Source: Streptosporangiales bacterium
GTDB lineage: Bacteria > Actinomycetota > Actinomycetes > Streptosporangiales > WHST01
Reading direction: 5' to 3'
NCBI GenBank assembly: GCA_009379825.1
Contig: WHTA01000002.1
Coordinates: forward strand, 141,191 to 205,190
Length of the DNA: 64,000 bases
Shown here: positions 40,589 to 49,771 of the stretch, piece after piece
Position numbering within the stretch: the first letter of the stretch is position 1
Layout: each line of letters starts with the position of its first letter
The notes under the pieces: generated by a model
What the model saw: the letters and a program-made list of their open reading frames with translations, nothing else
Database searches by the model: none
Told to the model about the DNA's origin: nothing
Program-made: the position numbers and the translations under genes

Positions 40589-43093
40589 TCAGAGCCGGTC
40601 GACGGCCGTGACGCGGACGGCGGCGGTGCCCTGGGCGTCGGACGCGGCGAGGTCGATCTCCGCGCTGATGCCCCAGTCGTGGTCCCCGGCCGCGTCGTCG
40701 AAGATCTGCCGCACCAGCCAGCTGTCGGGTTGCTCGTCGATGAGCAGCAGCCGCGGGCCGCGGGCGTCCGGGCCGATGCCGATGTCGTCGTGCTCGGCGA
40801 AGTACGGTTCGAGCGCGCCTGCCCAGGCGTCGGCGTCCCAGCCGGCCTCGGCGTCGAGCTCGCCGAGCTCCTCGTACCTCCGGTGCGCGGCCAGCTCCAC
40901 CCGCCGGAACAGGGCGTTGCGTACGAGCACCCGGAACGCCCTGATGTTGCCGGTGAGCGTGGTCGGCCGCCGCACCTCGGGCTCGTCGTCCGCCTCGACC
41001 GGGTTGGTCAGCCGGTCCCACTCGTCCACCAGGCTGGAGTCGACCTGCCGCACCAGCTCGCCGAGCCACTCGATCAGGTCGGTCAGCTCCTCCGTGCGGG
41101 CCTCGGTCGGCACCGTCTGCCGCAGCGTCTTGTACGCGTCGGCGAGGTAGCGCAGCACCAGCCCCTCCGAGCGGGCGAGCCCGTAGAAGCTCACGTACTC
41201 GACGAACGTCATGGCGCGTTCGTACATGTCGCGCACGACGGACTTCGGCTTCAGCTCGTGGTCGGCGACCCACGGGTGGCCCTGCCGGTACATCTCGTAC
41301 GCGGCGTCGAGCAGCTCGGCCAGCGGCTGCGGGTACGTGACCTCCTCGAGCAGCTCCATCCGCTCGTCGTACTCGATGCCGTCGGCCTTCATCGCGGCGA
41401 CGGCCTCACCGCGGGCCTTGTACCGCTGTGCGGACAGCACCTGTCGCGGGTCGTCGAGCACCGACTCCATGACCGACACGACGTCCAGCGGGTAGCTCGG
41501 CGAGACCGGGTCGAGCAGCTCGATGGCGGCGAGCGCGAACGGCGACAGCGGCTGGTTGAGCGCGAAGTCGAACTGCAGGTCGACGGTGAGCCGCACGGTG
41601 CGGCCGTCGGCATCCGGCGCGGCCAGCTGCTCGACGACGCCGGCGGCCAGCAGTGCGCGGTAGATGGCGATCGCGCGGTGGATGTGCCCGCGCCTGGCCT
41701 GCGGCGGCTCGTGGTTGTCGGTGAGCAGCTTGCGCATGGCGGTGAACGCGTCGCCCGGCCGCCCGATGACGTTCAGCAGCATCGCGTGGCTGACGACGAA
41801 CTGCGACGTCAACGGTTCGGGGTCGGCGGCGACCAGCCGTTCGAACGTGGGCTCGCCCCAGCCGATCGCACCCGCCGGTGGCTTCTTGCGCACCACTTTG
41901 CGCCGCTTCTTCGGGTCGTCGCCGGCCTTCGCCAGCGCCTTCTCGTTCTCGATCACGTGCTCGGGCGCCTGCACGACGACGGTGCCGACGGTGTCGTAGC
42001 CGGCCCGCCCGGCACGACCGGCGATCTGGTGGAACTCGCGGGCGTGCAGCAGCCTGGTCGACGTGCCGTCGTACTTGGACAGGCCGGTGAAGAGCACGGT
42101 GCGGATCGGCACGTTGATGCCGACGCCGAGCGTGTCGGTGCCGCACACGACCTTCAGCAGGCCGGCCTGCGTCAGCGTCTCCACCAGCCGCCGGTACTTC
42201 GGCAGCATGCCCGCGTGGTGTACGCCGATGCCGTGCCGCACCAGCCGCGACAGCGTCTTCCCGAAGCCCGCCGTGAAGCGGAAGTTCCCGATCTTCGCGG
42301 CGATGGCGTCCTTCTCCGCCCGGCTGCAGACGTTCACGCTCATCAGCGCCTGCGCGCGTTCGAGTGCGGCGGCCTGGGTGAAGTGCACGACGTACACCGG
42401 CGCCTGGTGGGTGGTCAGCAGCTCCTCGAGCGTCTCGTGCATCGGGGTCATGGCGTAGCTGAAGGTCAGCGGCACCGGCCGCTGCGCCGACGCGATGACC
42501 GCCGTGGGCCGCCCGGTGCGCCTGGTGAGGTCGGTCTCGAACCTGCTGACGTCGCCGAGCGTCGCGGACATCAGCACGAACTGGGCCTGCGGCAGCTCGA
42601 GCAGTGGCACCTGCCAGGCCCAGCCGCGGTCCGGGTCGGCGTAGAAGTGGAACTCGTCCATCACCACCTGGCCGATGTCGGCGCGCTCGCCCTCGCGGAG
42701 GGCGAGGTTGGCGAGCACCTCCGCGGTGCAGCAGATCACCCGGGCGTCCGGGTTGACGCTGGCGTCCCCGGTGAGCATCCCGATGTCGGCCGGCCCGAAG
42801 ACCTCGCAGAGGGCGAAGAACTTCTCCGACACCAGCGCCTTGATCGGTGCGGTGTAGAACGTCCGCCGCCCGTCGGCCAGCGCGGCGAAGTGCGCGCCGG
42901 TCGCGACCAGGCTCTTGCCGGAGCCTGTGGGGGTGCTGAGGATGACGTTCGCCCCGGAGAGGAGCTCGATGAGCGCCTCCTCCTGGTGCGGGTAGAGGCC
43001 CAGGCCCTCGCCGTCCGCCCAGTCGGCGAACGCGTCGAAGAGCGTGTCGGCGTCGGTGGTCGTGGGCCTGGGGAGCGTGGTGGCGACTGTCAT
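40589..43093 (-). CDS. Ski2-like DEAD/DEAH helicase with DUF3516-type C-terminus
   Basis: 834-residue superfamily 2 helicase. Walker A is STPTGSGKSLVATG, motif II is DEFHFY, motif III SATLGD, and motif VI FHQIAGRAGRAGYDTVG. The RecA-like domains occupy residues 30-430. The remaining half is helical and has a conserved ending (WGISAEIDLAASDAQGTAAV) matching actinobacterial helicases annotated with DUF3516. An RNA or structured nucleic acid substrate is inferred from the Ski2 relationship. The ATG at 43091-43093 overlaps the epimerase stop (ATGA). Confidence 0.88.
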   Translation of the reverse strand: MTVATTLPRPTTTDADTLFDAFADWADGEGLGLYPHQEEALIELLSGANVILSTPTGSGKSLVATGAHFAALADGRRTFYTAPIKALVSEKFFALCEVFGPADIGMLTGDASVNPDARVICCTAEVLANLALREGERADIGQVVMDEFHFYADPDRGWAWQVPLLELPQAQFVLMSATLGDVSRFETDLTRRTGRPTAVIASAQRPVPLTFSYAMTPMHETLEELLTTHQAPVYVVHFTQAAALERAQALMSVNVCSRAEKDAIAAKIGNFRFTAGFGKTLSRLVRHGIGVHHAGMLPKYRRLVETLTQAGLLKVVCGTDTLGVGINVPIRTVLFTGLSKYDGTSTRLLHAREFHQIAGRAGRAGYDTVGTVVVQAPEHVIENEKALAKAGDDPKKRRKVVRKKPPAGAIGWGEPTFERLVAADPEPLTSQFVVSHAMLLNVIGRPGDAFTAMRKLLTDNHEPPQARRGHIHRAIAIYRALLAAGVVEQLAAPDADGRTVRLTVDLQFDFALNQPLSPFALAAIELLDPVSPSYPLDVVSVMESVLDDPRQVLSAQRYKARGEAVAAMKADGIEYDERMELLEEVTYPQPLAELLDAAYEMYRQGHPWVADHELKPKSVVRDMYERAMTFVEYVSFYGLARSEGLVLRYLADAYKTLRQTVPTEARTEELTDLIEWLGELVRQVDSSLVDEWDRLTNPVEADDEPEVRRPTTLTGNIRAFRVLVRNALFRRVELAAHRRYEELGELDAEAGWDADAWAGALEPYFAEHDDIGIGPDARGPRLLLIDEQPDSWLVRQIFDDAAGDHDWGISAEIDLAASDAQGTAAVRVTAVDRL

Positions 43094-44040
43094 GTGGCTG
43101 CCATCATCTCGCGCCCGGGCCGGAACCTGACGCCCCAGCGGCCGGACCACTGCGCACCGGGGTCGAGCCGTACCAGGTCGGTGCCGGTGACGAACGCGTT
43201 CGGCGGGCAGCTCATCGGCTCGACGGCGACGGCCGCGAACCGGCGCGCCGGCGCGAGCGTGTGGCCGGTGAAGACCTGCAGCCACGGGTACGCGGTGTCG
43301 CACCACAACGCGCTGGTCGCGCCGTCGGGTGCGGTGACGGACGCGTGCGCGAGCCCATCGGCATCCCTGGCCAGGTCGCCGAAGGCCGGGTCGAGCGGAT
43401 GGTCCGCGATGACCCGGCCGGTGCGGAAGTCGTAGCCGGTGTCGGCGACCGGTGCCCGTTCCCGCGGGATGTGCCTGTCGTCAGCGACCAGGTAGCTGGC
43501 CGCTGGCAGCCGCAGCGTGCACTCCCGTACGGACGGCAGGCCAGGCGTGAGGTACGGGTGGTGCCCGGTGCCCCACGGCGCCGCGCACCCGCCGACGTTC
43601 CTTGCCGAGGTGGTCACCGTAAGGCCGGTCTCCTCGTGCAGTGCGTACGTCACCGTCAGGTCGAGCACGAACGGGTAGCCGGGCTGGGCCAGCAGCCGGT
43701 GGGTCAGCGTCACGGTCGCCTCGTCGTGGTGCACCGGCTGCCACCTGGCGGTCCGGACGAGGCCGTGGATGGCGTTGTCCGCGGCCGGCTCGGTGACGTC
43801 GAGCTGGTGGTCGACCCCGTCGAAGGCGTAGCGGCCGCGGTCGACCCGGTTCGGCCACGGCGCGAGCAGCTGGCCGTGGGCGCCGTCGCACGCGGCGTCG
43901 GTGGCGAACCCGGCGAGCACCGGCAGCCCCCGCCAGGTGCAGTTGCGCAGCGTGGCCCCGGCCTCGGTGACGACGGCCTGGTACGGCCCGGCGACGATGG
44001 GGAACTGGGCGCCGGTCGGTGGCACGGGCTGCGCGGTCAT
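43090..44040 (-). CDS. Aldose 1-epimerase family protein
   Basis: 316-residue galactose-mutarotase-fold enzyme that interconverts anomers of an aldose. NRVDRGRYAFDGVDHQLDV and AIHGLVRTARWQ carry the first conserved Arg and His; GTGHHPYLTPG holds the second His; the C-terminal AVAVEPMSCPPNAF contains the catalytic Glu. The gene leads the three-gene minus-strand unit and is divergent from the aquaporin gene. Substrate specificity cannot be read from sequence. Confidence 0.88.
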   Translation of the reverse strand: MTAQPVPPTGAQFPIVAGPYQAVVTEAGATLRNCTWRGLPVLAGFATDAACDGAHGQLLAPWPNRVDRGRYAFDGVDHQLDVTEPAADNAIHGLVRTARWQPVHHDEATVTLTHRLLAQPGYPFVLDLTVTYALHEETGLTVTTSARNVGGCAAPWGTGHHPYLTPGLPSVRECTLRLPAASYLVADDRHIPRERAPVADTGYDFRTGRVIADHPLDPAFGDLARDADGLAHASVTAPDGATSALWCDTAYPWLQVFTGHTLAPARRFAAVAVEPMSCPPNAFVTGTDLVRLDPGAQWSGRWGVRFRPGREMMAAT

Positions 44041-44112
44041 CCAGGCATCCTGCCGGACGGTCCGCGGCGCAGCCACAACGTGGTCGTCCGGGCGCTCAAC
44101 GGGTGGGGGCTG

Positions 44113-44141
44113 TTGGAGCAGGTGGCCACGGTCGCTACCCT
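44113..44141 (+). promoter_or_regulatory. Predicted aquaporin promoter
   Basis: TTGGAG (44113-44118), a 17-bp spacer and TACCCT (44136-44141) form a good principal-sigma-type promoter, with transcription starting near 44148, about 31 bases before the aquaporin GTG. Confidence 0.55.
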
Positions 44142-44178
44142 TCGGTGGCCAGAGGCGTATCGGTCCGGGAGGACGGTC

Positions 44179-44955
44179 GTGGAATTCAAGAAGATGGGCG
44201 CCGAGTTCGTCGGCACCGCGATGCTGGTCAGCGCCGGCATCGGAGCCGCCGTCTTTGCCGGCAAGGACATCGGCACGCTCGGCATCGCACTCGCCTTCGG
44301 CTTCGCGCTGCTGGCGCTGGTCTACGCGGTCGGCCCGGTCTCCGGTGCCCACCTGAACCCCGCGGTGACGCTCTCCTTCGTGCTCTCCGGCCGGATGAAG
44401 GTCGGCATCGGCATCCAGTACTGGCTCGCGCAGTTGCTCGGCGGCATCCTCGGTGCCGCGGTGATCGTCGTGGTCAGGTCGCAGGTCAACGGGGTGAGCC
44501 AGCAGCTGTACGGCAACAACGGCTTCGGCGAGCTGTCGCAGACGAACACGGAGATCGGCGGGGCGTTCTTCGTCGAGATGCTCGCGACGTTCCTGTTCGT
44601 GTTCGTGGTGCTCGCCGTGACCAGCAGGGTGGCGAACTCCGCGTTCGTCGGCCTCACCGTCGGCGCCGCGTTCACCGTCAGCTACCTGATGACCATCCCG
44701 ATCAGTGGTGGCGGGGTGAACCCAGCGCGCAGCCTGGGGCCGGCGATCTTCGCCGGTGGCGAGGCCCTGTCGCAGGTGTGGGTGTTCCTGGTCGCGCCGC
44801 TGCTCGGCGCGCTGCTCGCCGTCCTCGTGCACGCGCTGGTGACGACCGAGCGCCAGGCGGCTGCGGACGCGGCCGCGGTGGCCGCGACCCCGGTGGCGAA
44901 GTCGGTAAAGCCGTCGGGGAAGCGGCCGCGCAACAAGCGCCCGGCCCGCCGCTGA
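44179..44955 (+). CDS. MIP-family aquaporin/glycerol channel
   Basis: 258-residue six-helix channel. Both pore motifs are present: SGAHLNPAVTL in the first half and SGGGVNPARSLGPA in the second. The selectivity-filter Arg follows the second NPA. Subtype (water versus glycerol) is not certain. The C-terminal 45 residues are an unusual Ala/Lys/Arg-rich cytoplasmic tail (SVKPSGKRPRNKRPARR). The GTG at 44179 has GGGAGG six bases upstream; longer in-frame starts run back through the epimerase gene. Confidence 0.9.
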   Translation: MEFKKMGAEFVGTAMLVSAGIGAAVFAGKDIGTLGIALAFGFALLALVYAVGPVSGAHLNPAVTLSFVLSGRMKVGIGIQYWLAQLLGGILGAAVIVVVRSQVNGVSQQLYGNNGFGELSQTNTEIGGAFFVEMLATFLFVFVVLAVTSRVANSAFVGLTVGAAFTVSYLMTIPISGGGVNPARSLGPAIFAGGEALSQVWVFLVAPLLGALLAVLVHALVTTERQAAADAAAVAATPVAKSVKPSGKRPRNKRPARR

Positions 44956-45292
44956 CCCCGTACACTCGGTTCTGGCGGTGACTGACCGGCTGCGCGGCAG
45001 TACGGTCGGCCGCCTGTTATTCTTGGCCCCTGCCGAGACCTGCTGACGGGTCTCGGTGCACAAGCGGAGGTCGACCTCCCACCCGCGGTCATAGCTGGCT
45101 TGCGGGTCCACTTGGCCCGGAGCTGCGGGCCCGACGCGGGGGACCAGCCGCGTCGTACTTGGTCGGCTTCGCCTGTGATGCGAGGCCGTTTTTGCTTCCT
45201 GGTGACGCGAGCCGGCCCCGCAGCCGTCAGCCGGACAGACAGTCGAGAGAACAAGACCAGACGAACAGTGCCCCACGGACTGAGGAGGCCTC
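44956..45292 (+). other. infC 5' leader region
   Basis: This 337-base gap holds TATTCT at 45018-45023 as a possible -10 element, a hairpin with 8-bp stem CCGAGACC / GGTCTCGG (45033-45040 with 45049-45056), a terminator-like hairpin at 45165-45193 and the infC ribosome site. The length and structure indicate a regulatory leader of roughly 260 nucleotides. Confidence 0.6.
45165..45193 (+). terminator. Intrinsic attenuator in the infC leader
   Basis: GGCTTCGC (45165-45172) pairs with GCGAGGCC (45180-45187) over eight pairs (one G-U) around a seven-base loop, followed by G and five Ts (45189-45193). A U-tract terminator is rare in this GC-rich sequence and its place 100 bases before infC suggests regulated read-through of the infC-rpmI-rplT operon. 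Confidence 0.65.
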
Positions 45293-45865
45293 ATCAGCAC
45301 TGACTTCCGAGTGAACGACCGCATCCGCGTCCCTGAGGTGCGCTTGGTCGGTCCCAACGGGGAGCAGGTAGGGATCGTCCGCATCGAAGACGCGTTGCGA
45401 CTCGCTCAGGAGGCCGACCTCGACCTCGTCGAGGTTGCGCCGACCGCGCGCCCGCCCGTGGCCAAGCTCATGGACTTCGGCAAGTTCAAGTACGAGTCCG
45501 CGATCAAGGCCAGGGAAGCGAAGAAGAACCAGGCGCAGACGGTGATCAAGGAGATCAAGCTGCGCCCGAAGATCGACCCGCACGACTACAGCACCAAGAA
45601 GGGCCACGTCGAGCGGTTCCTGAAGCAAGGCGACAAGGTCAAGGTCACGATCATGTTCCGTGGCCGCGAGCAGTCCAGGCCGGAACTCGGCGCGCGGCTG
45701 TTGAAGCGGCTGTCCGACGACATCGACGAGCACGGCTACGTGGAGTCGGCGCCGAAGCAGGACGGCAGGAACATGATCATGGTGGTCGCGCCGCACAAGC
45801 GGCGGGCCGAGCCGGCGCAGAGGAAGGCTGAGCAAGCCAGCGACGCCGACGTGGCCGAGGTCTGA
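45293..45865 (+). CDS. infC: Translation initiation factor IF-3 (AUC start)
   Basis: 190-residue initiation factor that discriminates start codons and prevents 50S joining. The N-terminal domain has [20 protein letters not shown], and the C-terminal domain [20 protein letters not shown] and [10 protein letters not shown]. The only start with a proper ribosome site is ATC at 45293: GGAGG is at 45283-45287, five bases upstream, and it gives the N-terminus I(M)[12 protein letters not shown] seen in other actinobacteria. A GTG at 45311 would be six codons later without a Shine-Dalgarno. A rare start codon lets IF-3 repress its own synthesis. Confidence 0.93.
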   Translation: MSTDFRVNDRIRVPEVRLVGPNGEQVGIVRIEDALRLAQEADLDLVEVAPTARPPVAKLMDFGKFKYESAIKAREAKKNQAQTVIKEIKLRPKIDPHDYSTKKGHVERFLKQGDKVKVTIMFRGREQSRPELGARLLKRLSDDIDEHGYVESAPKQDGRNMIMVVAPHKRRAEPAQRKAEQASDADVAEV

Positions 45866-45935
45866 CGCAGAGAACACCCAGCCGTCGGCTACGCGGCCGG
45901 TCCTGGGACGTAGGTGGAGGAGGACAGGGCCGAGT

Positions 45936-46133
45936 ATGCCCAAGAACAAGACGCACAGTGGTGCCAAGAAGCGGTTCAAGCTGACCGGCACAGGCAAGGT
46001 CGTCAGGCAGCAGGCGAACCGGCGTCACTACCTCGAGCACAAGCCGAGCACGCTGACCCGGCGGCTGGCGGCGAACGTGCAGGCGAGCAAGGCGGATGCG
46101 CGGAACATCAAGCGCCTGCTCGGTAAGAAGTAA
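45936..46133 (+). CDS. rpmI: 50S ribosomal protein L35
   Basis: 65-residue basic protein of the large subunit. [20 protein letters not shown] and the ending NIKRLLGKK are typical. ATG at 45936 with GGAGGAGG upstream in the 70-base gap after infC. Order infC-rpmI-rplT is universal in bacteria. Confidence 0.98.
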   Translation: MPKNKTHSGAKKRFKLTGTGKVVRQQANRRHYLEHKPSTLTRRLAANVQASKADARNIKRLLGKK

Positions 46134-46192
46134 GCGTCGGCGGCAACAGATCCGATGCGTTCGCATCGGCTCGATAACGGAGGAGTACACAC

Positions 46193-46567
46193 GTGGCACG
46201 CGTGAAGCGGGCGGTCAACGCCCACAAGAAGCGCCGGGAGATCCTCGGGGCGGCCGAGGGGTACCGGGGCCAGCGGTCCCGCCTGTACCGCAAGGCCAAG
46301 GAGCAGGTCCTCCACTCGATGGTGTACCAGCACCGCGACAGGCGCGCTCGCAAGGGCGAGTTCCGCCGGCTGTGGATCCAGCGCATCAACGCCGCCGCAC
46401 GCAGCAACGGCATGACGTACAACCGGTTCGTCCAGGGCCTGCGCCTGGCCGGCGTCGAGGTCGACCGGCGGATGCTGGCCGAGCTGGCCGTCAGCGAGCC
46501 GAAGGCGTTCGCCGCCCTCGTCGACGTCGCGAAGAAGGCTCAGCCGAGCGGTAGCGCGGCGAGCTGA
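46193..46567 (+). CDS. rplT: 50S ribosomal protein L20
   Basis: 124-residue protein binding 23S rRNA early in assembly. [34 protein letters not shown] and [19 protein letters not shown] are family-specific. GTG start with GGAGG upstream. In other bacteria L20 represses this operon; I did not identify an L20-binding leader mimic. Confidence 0.98.
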   Translation: MARVKRAVNAHKKRREILGAAEGYRGQRSRLYRKAKEQVLHSMVYQHRDRRARKGEFRRLWIQRINAAARSNGMTYNRFVQGLRLAGVEVDRRMLAELAVSEPKAFAALVDVAKKAQPSGSAAS

Positions 46568-46573
46568 CCCGCC

Positions 46574-47434
46574 GTGTCGGCCGGTCTGCTCGACGAGCGT
46601 TCCGCGCGAGTCAAAGCGGCGAAGCGACTACACCGCCGCGCCTTCAGAACGAAGGCGCGGCGGTTTCTCGTGGAGGGGCCGCAGGCGGTGCGCGAGGTGC
46701 TCGCGCTCCCCACCGTCGACGGCGTCGAGCTGTTCGCCACCGGCCAGGCCGTCGAGCGGCACCAGGAGCTGCTCGACCGGGCGCGCGCGGCCGCGGTGGA
46801 GGTGCACCTGGTCACCGAGCCCGCGCTCGCGGCGCTGGCCGACACCGTCCAACCGCAGGGCCTGGTGGCGAGCTGCCGGTACCTCGATGTGGAGCTGCCG
46901 GCGGTTTTCGCGGCAGCGCCGCGGCTGGTGGTGGTGCTGGTGCACGTCAGGGACCCGGGCAACGCCGGCACCGTGCTGCGGACGGCGGACGCGGCCGGCG
47001 CGGACGCGGTCGTCTTCACCGACGCCTCGGTGGAGGCGTACAACGGCAAGTGCGTACGGTCGGCGGCCGGCAGCCTGTTCCACCTCCCGGTCGTGACCGA
47101 CTGTGCGGTGGCGGACGTGGCCGCGGCCGCCCGGGCCGCTGGCCTGCAGGTCCTGGCCGCGGCCGCGGACGCGCCTGTGACCATCGACGAGCTCGGCTCC
47201 GCCGGCCGGCTGAGCCGGCCGACCGCGTGGCTGTTCGGGAACGAGGCGTGGGGGCTGCCGGCGGAGGCGCTTGCCCTGGCCGACCAGGCCGTCTCGGTGC
47301 CGATCCACGGGCGCGCGGAGAGCTTGAACTTGTCCGTCTCCGCTGCATTGTGTATGTATGCCTCGTCAGGTGCGCAACGCGCGGCGGGGCACGTCGTTAG
47401 GCAGGGCGACGAACGGGTGCCCGGTTCGTCGTAA
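46574..47434 (+). CDS. TrmH/SpoU-family rRNA 2'-O-methyltransferase
   Basis: 286-residue SPOUT methyltransferase. An N-terminal substrate-binding domain (RTKARRFLVEGPQAVREVL) precedes the knotted SAM domain with RDPGNAGTVLRTADAAGADA (motif 1), LFGNEAWGLP (motif 2) and VPIHGRAESLNLSVSAALCM (motif 3). The position after rplT is conserved and the target is probably 23S rRNA. GTG start six bases after rplT. The last 20 residues extend past the normal family end. Confidence 0.9.
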   Translation: MSAGLLDERSARVKAAKRLHRRAFRTKARRFLVEGPQAVREVLALPTVDGVELFATGQAVERHQELLDRARAAAVEVHLVTEPALAALADTVQPQGLVASCRYLDVELPAVFAAAPRLVVVLVHVRDPGNAGTVLRTADAAGADAVVFTDASVEAYNGKCVRSAAGSLFHLPVVTDCAVADVAAAARAAGLQVLAAAADAPVTIDELGSAGRLSRPTAWLFGNEAWGLPAEALALADQAVSVPIHGRAESLNLSVSAALCMYASSGAQRAAGHVVRQGDERVPGSS

Positions 47435-47473
47435 AGGTGCAGGTGACGCGCAGTCTCGGGGAAGGCCTGTCAC

Positions 47474-48574
47474 ATGACGGAGTCGCAGTTCGGTGCAACG
47501 GTGCCCGACGACGGCTTCCAGGTGGCTGCGGACCTGCTGCCCGACGGGCTGGTCGTCGCCGACGCCCGCGGCCGCGTCACGGTGTTCAACACCGCTGCGG
47601 CGGCGCTGACCGGAGTCGACCGGTCGGCCGCGCTCGGCAAGCAGTACGACGGGCTGCTGCCGCTGCGCGACGACGACGGGCACGACTGGTGGAAGTGCAC
47701 CGACCCGTACGGCGGCCTGCCCAGCCGCACCAGGCAGCCGGCCCGCCTGCTGCGCCTCGGCCTGGACGGCCCGCAGCTCGACGTCAGCGCGAGGTACGTG
47801 CGCAGCCGACGCGCCGGGCCGCTGCAGCAGCTGGTGATCACGCTGCGCGACGGCGCCTCCCGTGCGCGGTGGGAGCGCAGCAGGGCGGACCTGGTGTCCA
47901 CCGTCGCGCACGAGCTGCGCTCGCCGCTGACCAGCGTGAAGGGCTTCACCGCGACCCTGCTCACCAAGTGGGACAAGTTCACCGACGAGCAGCGCCAGGC
48001 GATCCTCCGCACCGTCGAGTACGACGCGGACGTGCTGACCAGGCTGATCGGCGACCTGCTGGACGTGTCGCGGATCGAGAGCGGCCGGCTGGAGCTGCGG
48101 CGCTCCGTGGTGGACGTCGGCCGGCTGGCGCACCGGCTGGTCGCCGGGCGGGTGGCCGCCGGTGACGACGCGGACCGGTTCGAGATCGCGGTGCACGGTG
48201 AGCTGCCCGACCTCTGGCTGGACAGCGACAAGGTCGAGCAGATCCTCGCCAACCTGGTCGACAACGCCGTACGGCACGGAGACGGTAAGATCAGCATCGT
48301 GGTAGAACCCAGTGCCGAGGTAGGGGACACCGGCGAGGCCGGCGTCTCCGTTAGCGTGAGCGACGCCGGGGAGGGCATCCCCGCCGAGCTCGCGCCGAGC
48401 GTGTTCACCCGGTTCTGGCGGGGCAACCACAGGCGGGGCAACACCGGGCTCGGGCTGTACATCGTCAAGGGTCTGGTCGAGGCGCACCGCGGCACCATCG
48501 CGCTCGGCCGCTCGGCGGCCGGCGGTGCGATGTTCCGATTTTCGTTGCCCGCCGGGTCGCCTCCTTACCTGTGA
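47474..48574 (+). CDS. Soluble PAS-domain sensor histidine kinase
   Basis: 366-residue kinase with no transmembrane segment. A PAS domain (residues 14-125; LLPDGLVVADARGRVTVFN) is followed by the dimerisation domain with H-box STVAHELRSPLTSVKGF, and the ATPase domain with N-box ILANLVDNAVRHG, G1 SVSDAGEGIP and G2 GNTGLGLYIVKGLV. It presumably senses a cytoplasmic ligand or redox state. No response regulator lies nearby, so it is an orphan. The conserved place between the rRNA methyltransferase and pheS in actinobacteria suggests a shared message with translation genes. Confidence 0.9.
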   Translation: MTESQFGATVPDDGFQVAADLLPDGLVVADARGRVTVFNTAAAALTGVDRSAALGKQYDGLLPLRDDDGHDWWKCTDPYGGLPSRTRQPARLLRLGLDGPQLDVSARYVRSRRAGPLQQLVITLRDGASRARWERSRADLVSTVAHELRSPLTSVKGFTATLLTKWDKFTDEQRQAILRTVEYDADVLTRLIGDLLDVSRIESGRLELRRSVVDVGRLAHRLVAGRVAAGDDADRFEIAVHGELPDLWLDSDKVEQILANLVDNAVRHGDGKISIVVEPSAEVGDTGEAGVSVSVSDAGEGIPAELAPSVFTRFWRGNHRRGNTGLGLYIVKGLVEAHRGTIALGRSAAGGAMFRFSLPAGSPPYL

Positions 48575-48615
48575 CCTGGCGGGCGCCGCTTCGCGGCAAG
48601 CCACGTCAGTGTCAG

Positions 48616-48621
48616 TAGACT
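48616..48621 (+). promoter_or_regulatory. Possible pheS -10 element
   Basis: TAGACT fits TAnnnT and is 40 bases before the pheS ATG. No clear -35 is present. The 87-base gap is too short for a T-box. Confidence 0.3.
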
Positions 48622-48661
48622 CGCGGGGCCGATCCGCCCCATCCGGGAGTGCCGTATTTCC

Positions 48662-49771
48662 ATGTCTGCACCCAACAAGAACTACGACCCCGTCGAGGTC
48701 ACCAGCCTGCACGAGGAGAACGTCACCGCGATGCGCGACGAGGCGCTCGCGGCGATCAGTGCGGCAGCCGACCTCGACGCACTGCACGCCGCGAAGGTCG
48801 CGCACCTCGGTGACCGCTCGCCGCTGCGGCTGGCGAACGCGGAGATCGGCGCGCTGCCGCCGGCCGCCCGCGCCGAGGCCGGCAAGCGGATGGGCGCCGC
48901 GCGCAAGGCGGTGGAGCAGGCGCTGGCGCAGCGCCAGACCGAGCTGGAGGCGGAGCGCGACGAGCGGGTGCTCGCCGACGAGCGGGTCGACGTCACGCTG
49001 CCGACGAACCGGCACGCCGTCGGCGCCCGCCATCCGGTGACCACGCTGATGGACCGGATGGGCGACTTCTTCGTCGGCATGGGCTGGGAGATCGCCGAAG
49101 GTCCCGCGGTCGAGACCGAGTGGCACAACTTCGACGCGCTCAACTTCCAGCCCGACCACGCGGCCAGGACGATGATGGACACGTTCTTCGTCGCGCCTGA
49201 GTCCGGCCGCCGGGTGCTGCGTACGCACACGTCGCCGGTGCAGGCGCGGGCGCTGCTGAGCCGCGGCGTGCCGGTGTACGTGGTGGCGCCCGGCCGGGTG
49301 TACCGCACCGACGAGTTCGACGCCACGCACTCACCGGTCTTCCACCAGATCGAGGGCCTCGCCGTCGACGAGGGCCTGTCCATGGCGCACCTGCACGGCA
49401 CGCTGGTGCACTTCGCGCGCGCCATGTTCGGCGCGCAGCAGCGGATCAGGTGGCGACCGTCGTTCTTCCCGTTCACCGAGCCGTCCGCGGAGTTCGACCT
49501 GGAGTGCTTCGTCTGCCACGGCGCGTCGGTGGACAACCCGGACCGGCCGTGCCGCACCTGCTCGTCCGAGGGCTGGATCGAGTGGGGTGGCTGCGGCATG
49601 GTCAACCCGCGGGTGCTGCGGGCCTGCGGCGTCGACACCGACCGCTACCGCGGCTTCGCCTTCGGCATGGGGGTCGACCGCACCCTGATGTTCCGGCACG
49701 ACTCGCACGACATGCGGGACATGTTCGAGGGCGACGTCCGCTACGCCCTCCCGTTCGGGACGGAGATCTGA
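48662..49771 (+). CDS. pheS: Phenylalanyl-tRNA synthetase alpha subunit
   Basis: 369-residue class II synthetase subunit with the active site. An N-terminal coiled coil ([20 protein letters not shown] and on) contacts tRNA. The catalytic core shows [20 protein letters not shown], the motif 2 region [20 protein letters not shown] and motif 3 [13 protein letters not shown], with EPSAEFDL for phenylalanine recognition. The TGA overlaps the pheT ATG. Confidence 0.97.
   Translation: MSAPNKNYDPVEVTSLHEENVTAMRDEALAAISAAADLDALHAAKVAHLGDRSPLRLANAEIGALPPAARAEAGKRMGAARKAVEQALAQRQTELEAERDERVLADERVDVTLPTNRHAVGARHPVTTLMDRMGDFFVGMGWEIAEGPAVETEWHNFDALNFQPDHAARTMMDTFFVAPESGRRVLRTHTSPVQARALLSRGVPVYVVAPGRVYRTDEFDATHSPVFHQIEGLAVDEGLSMAHLHGTLVHFARAMFGAQQRIRWRPSFFPFTEPSAEFDLECFVCHGASVDNPDRPCRTCSSEGWIEWGGCGMVNPRVLRACGVDTDRYRGFAFGMGVDRTLMFRHDSHDMRDMFEGDVRYALPFGTEI

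Noticed and set aside
48575..48661. T-box leader before pheS
   Set aside because: The 87-base gap lacks a specifier stem and the conserved T-box sequence.
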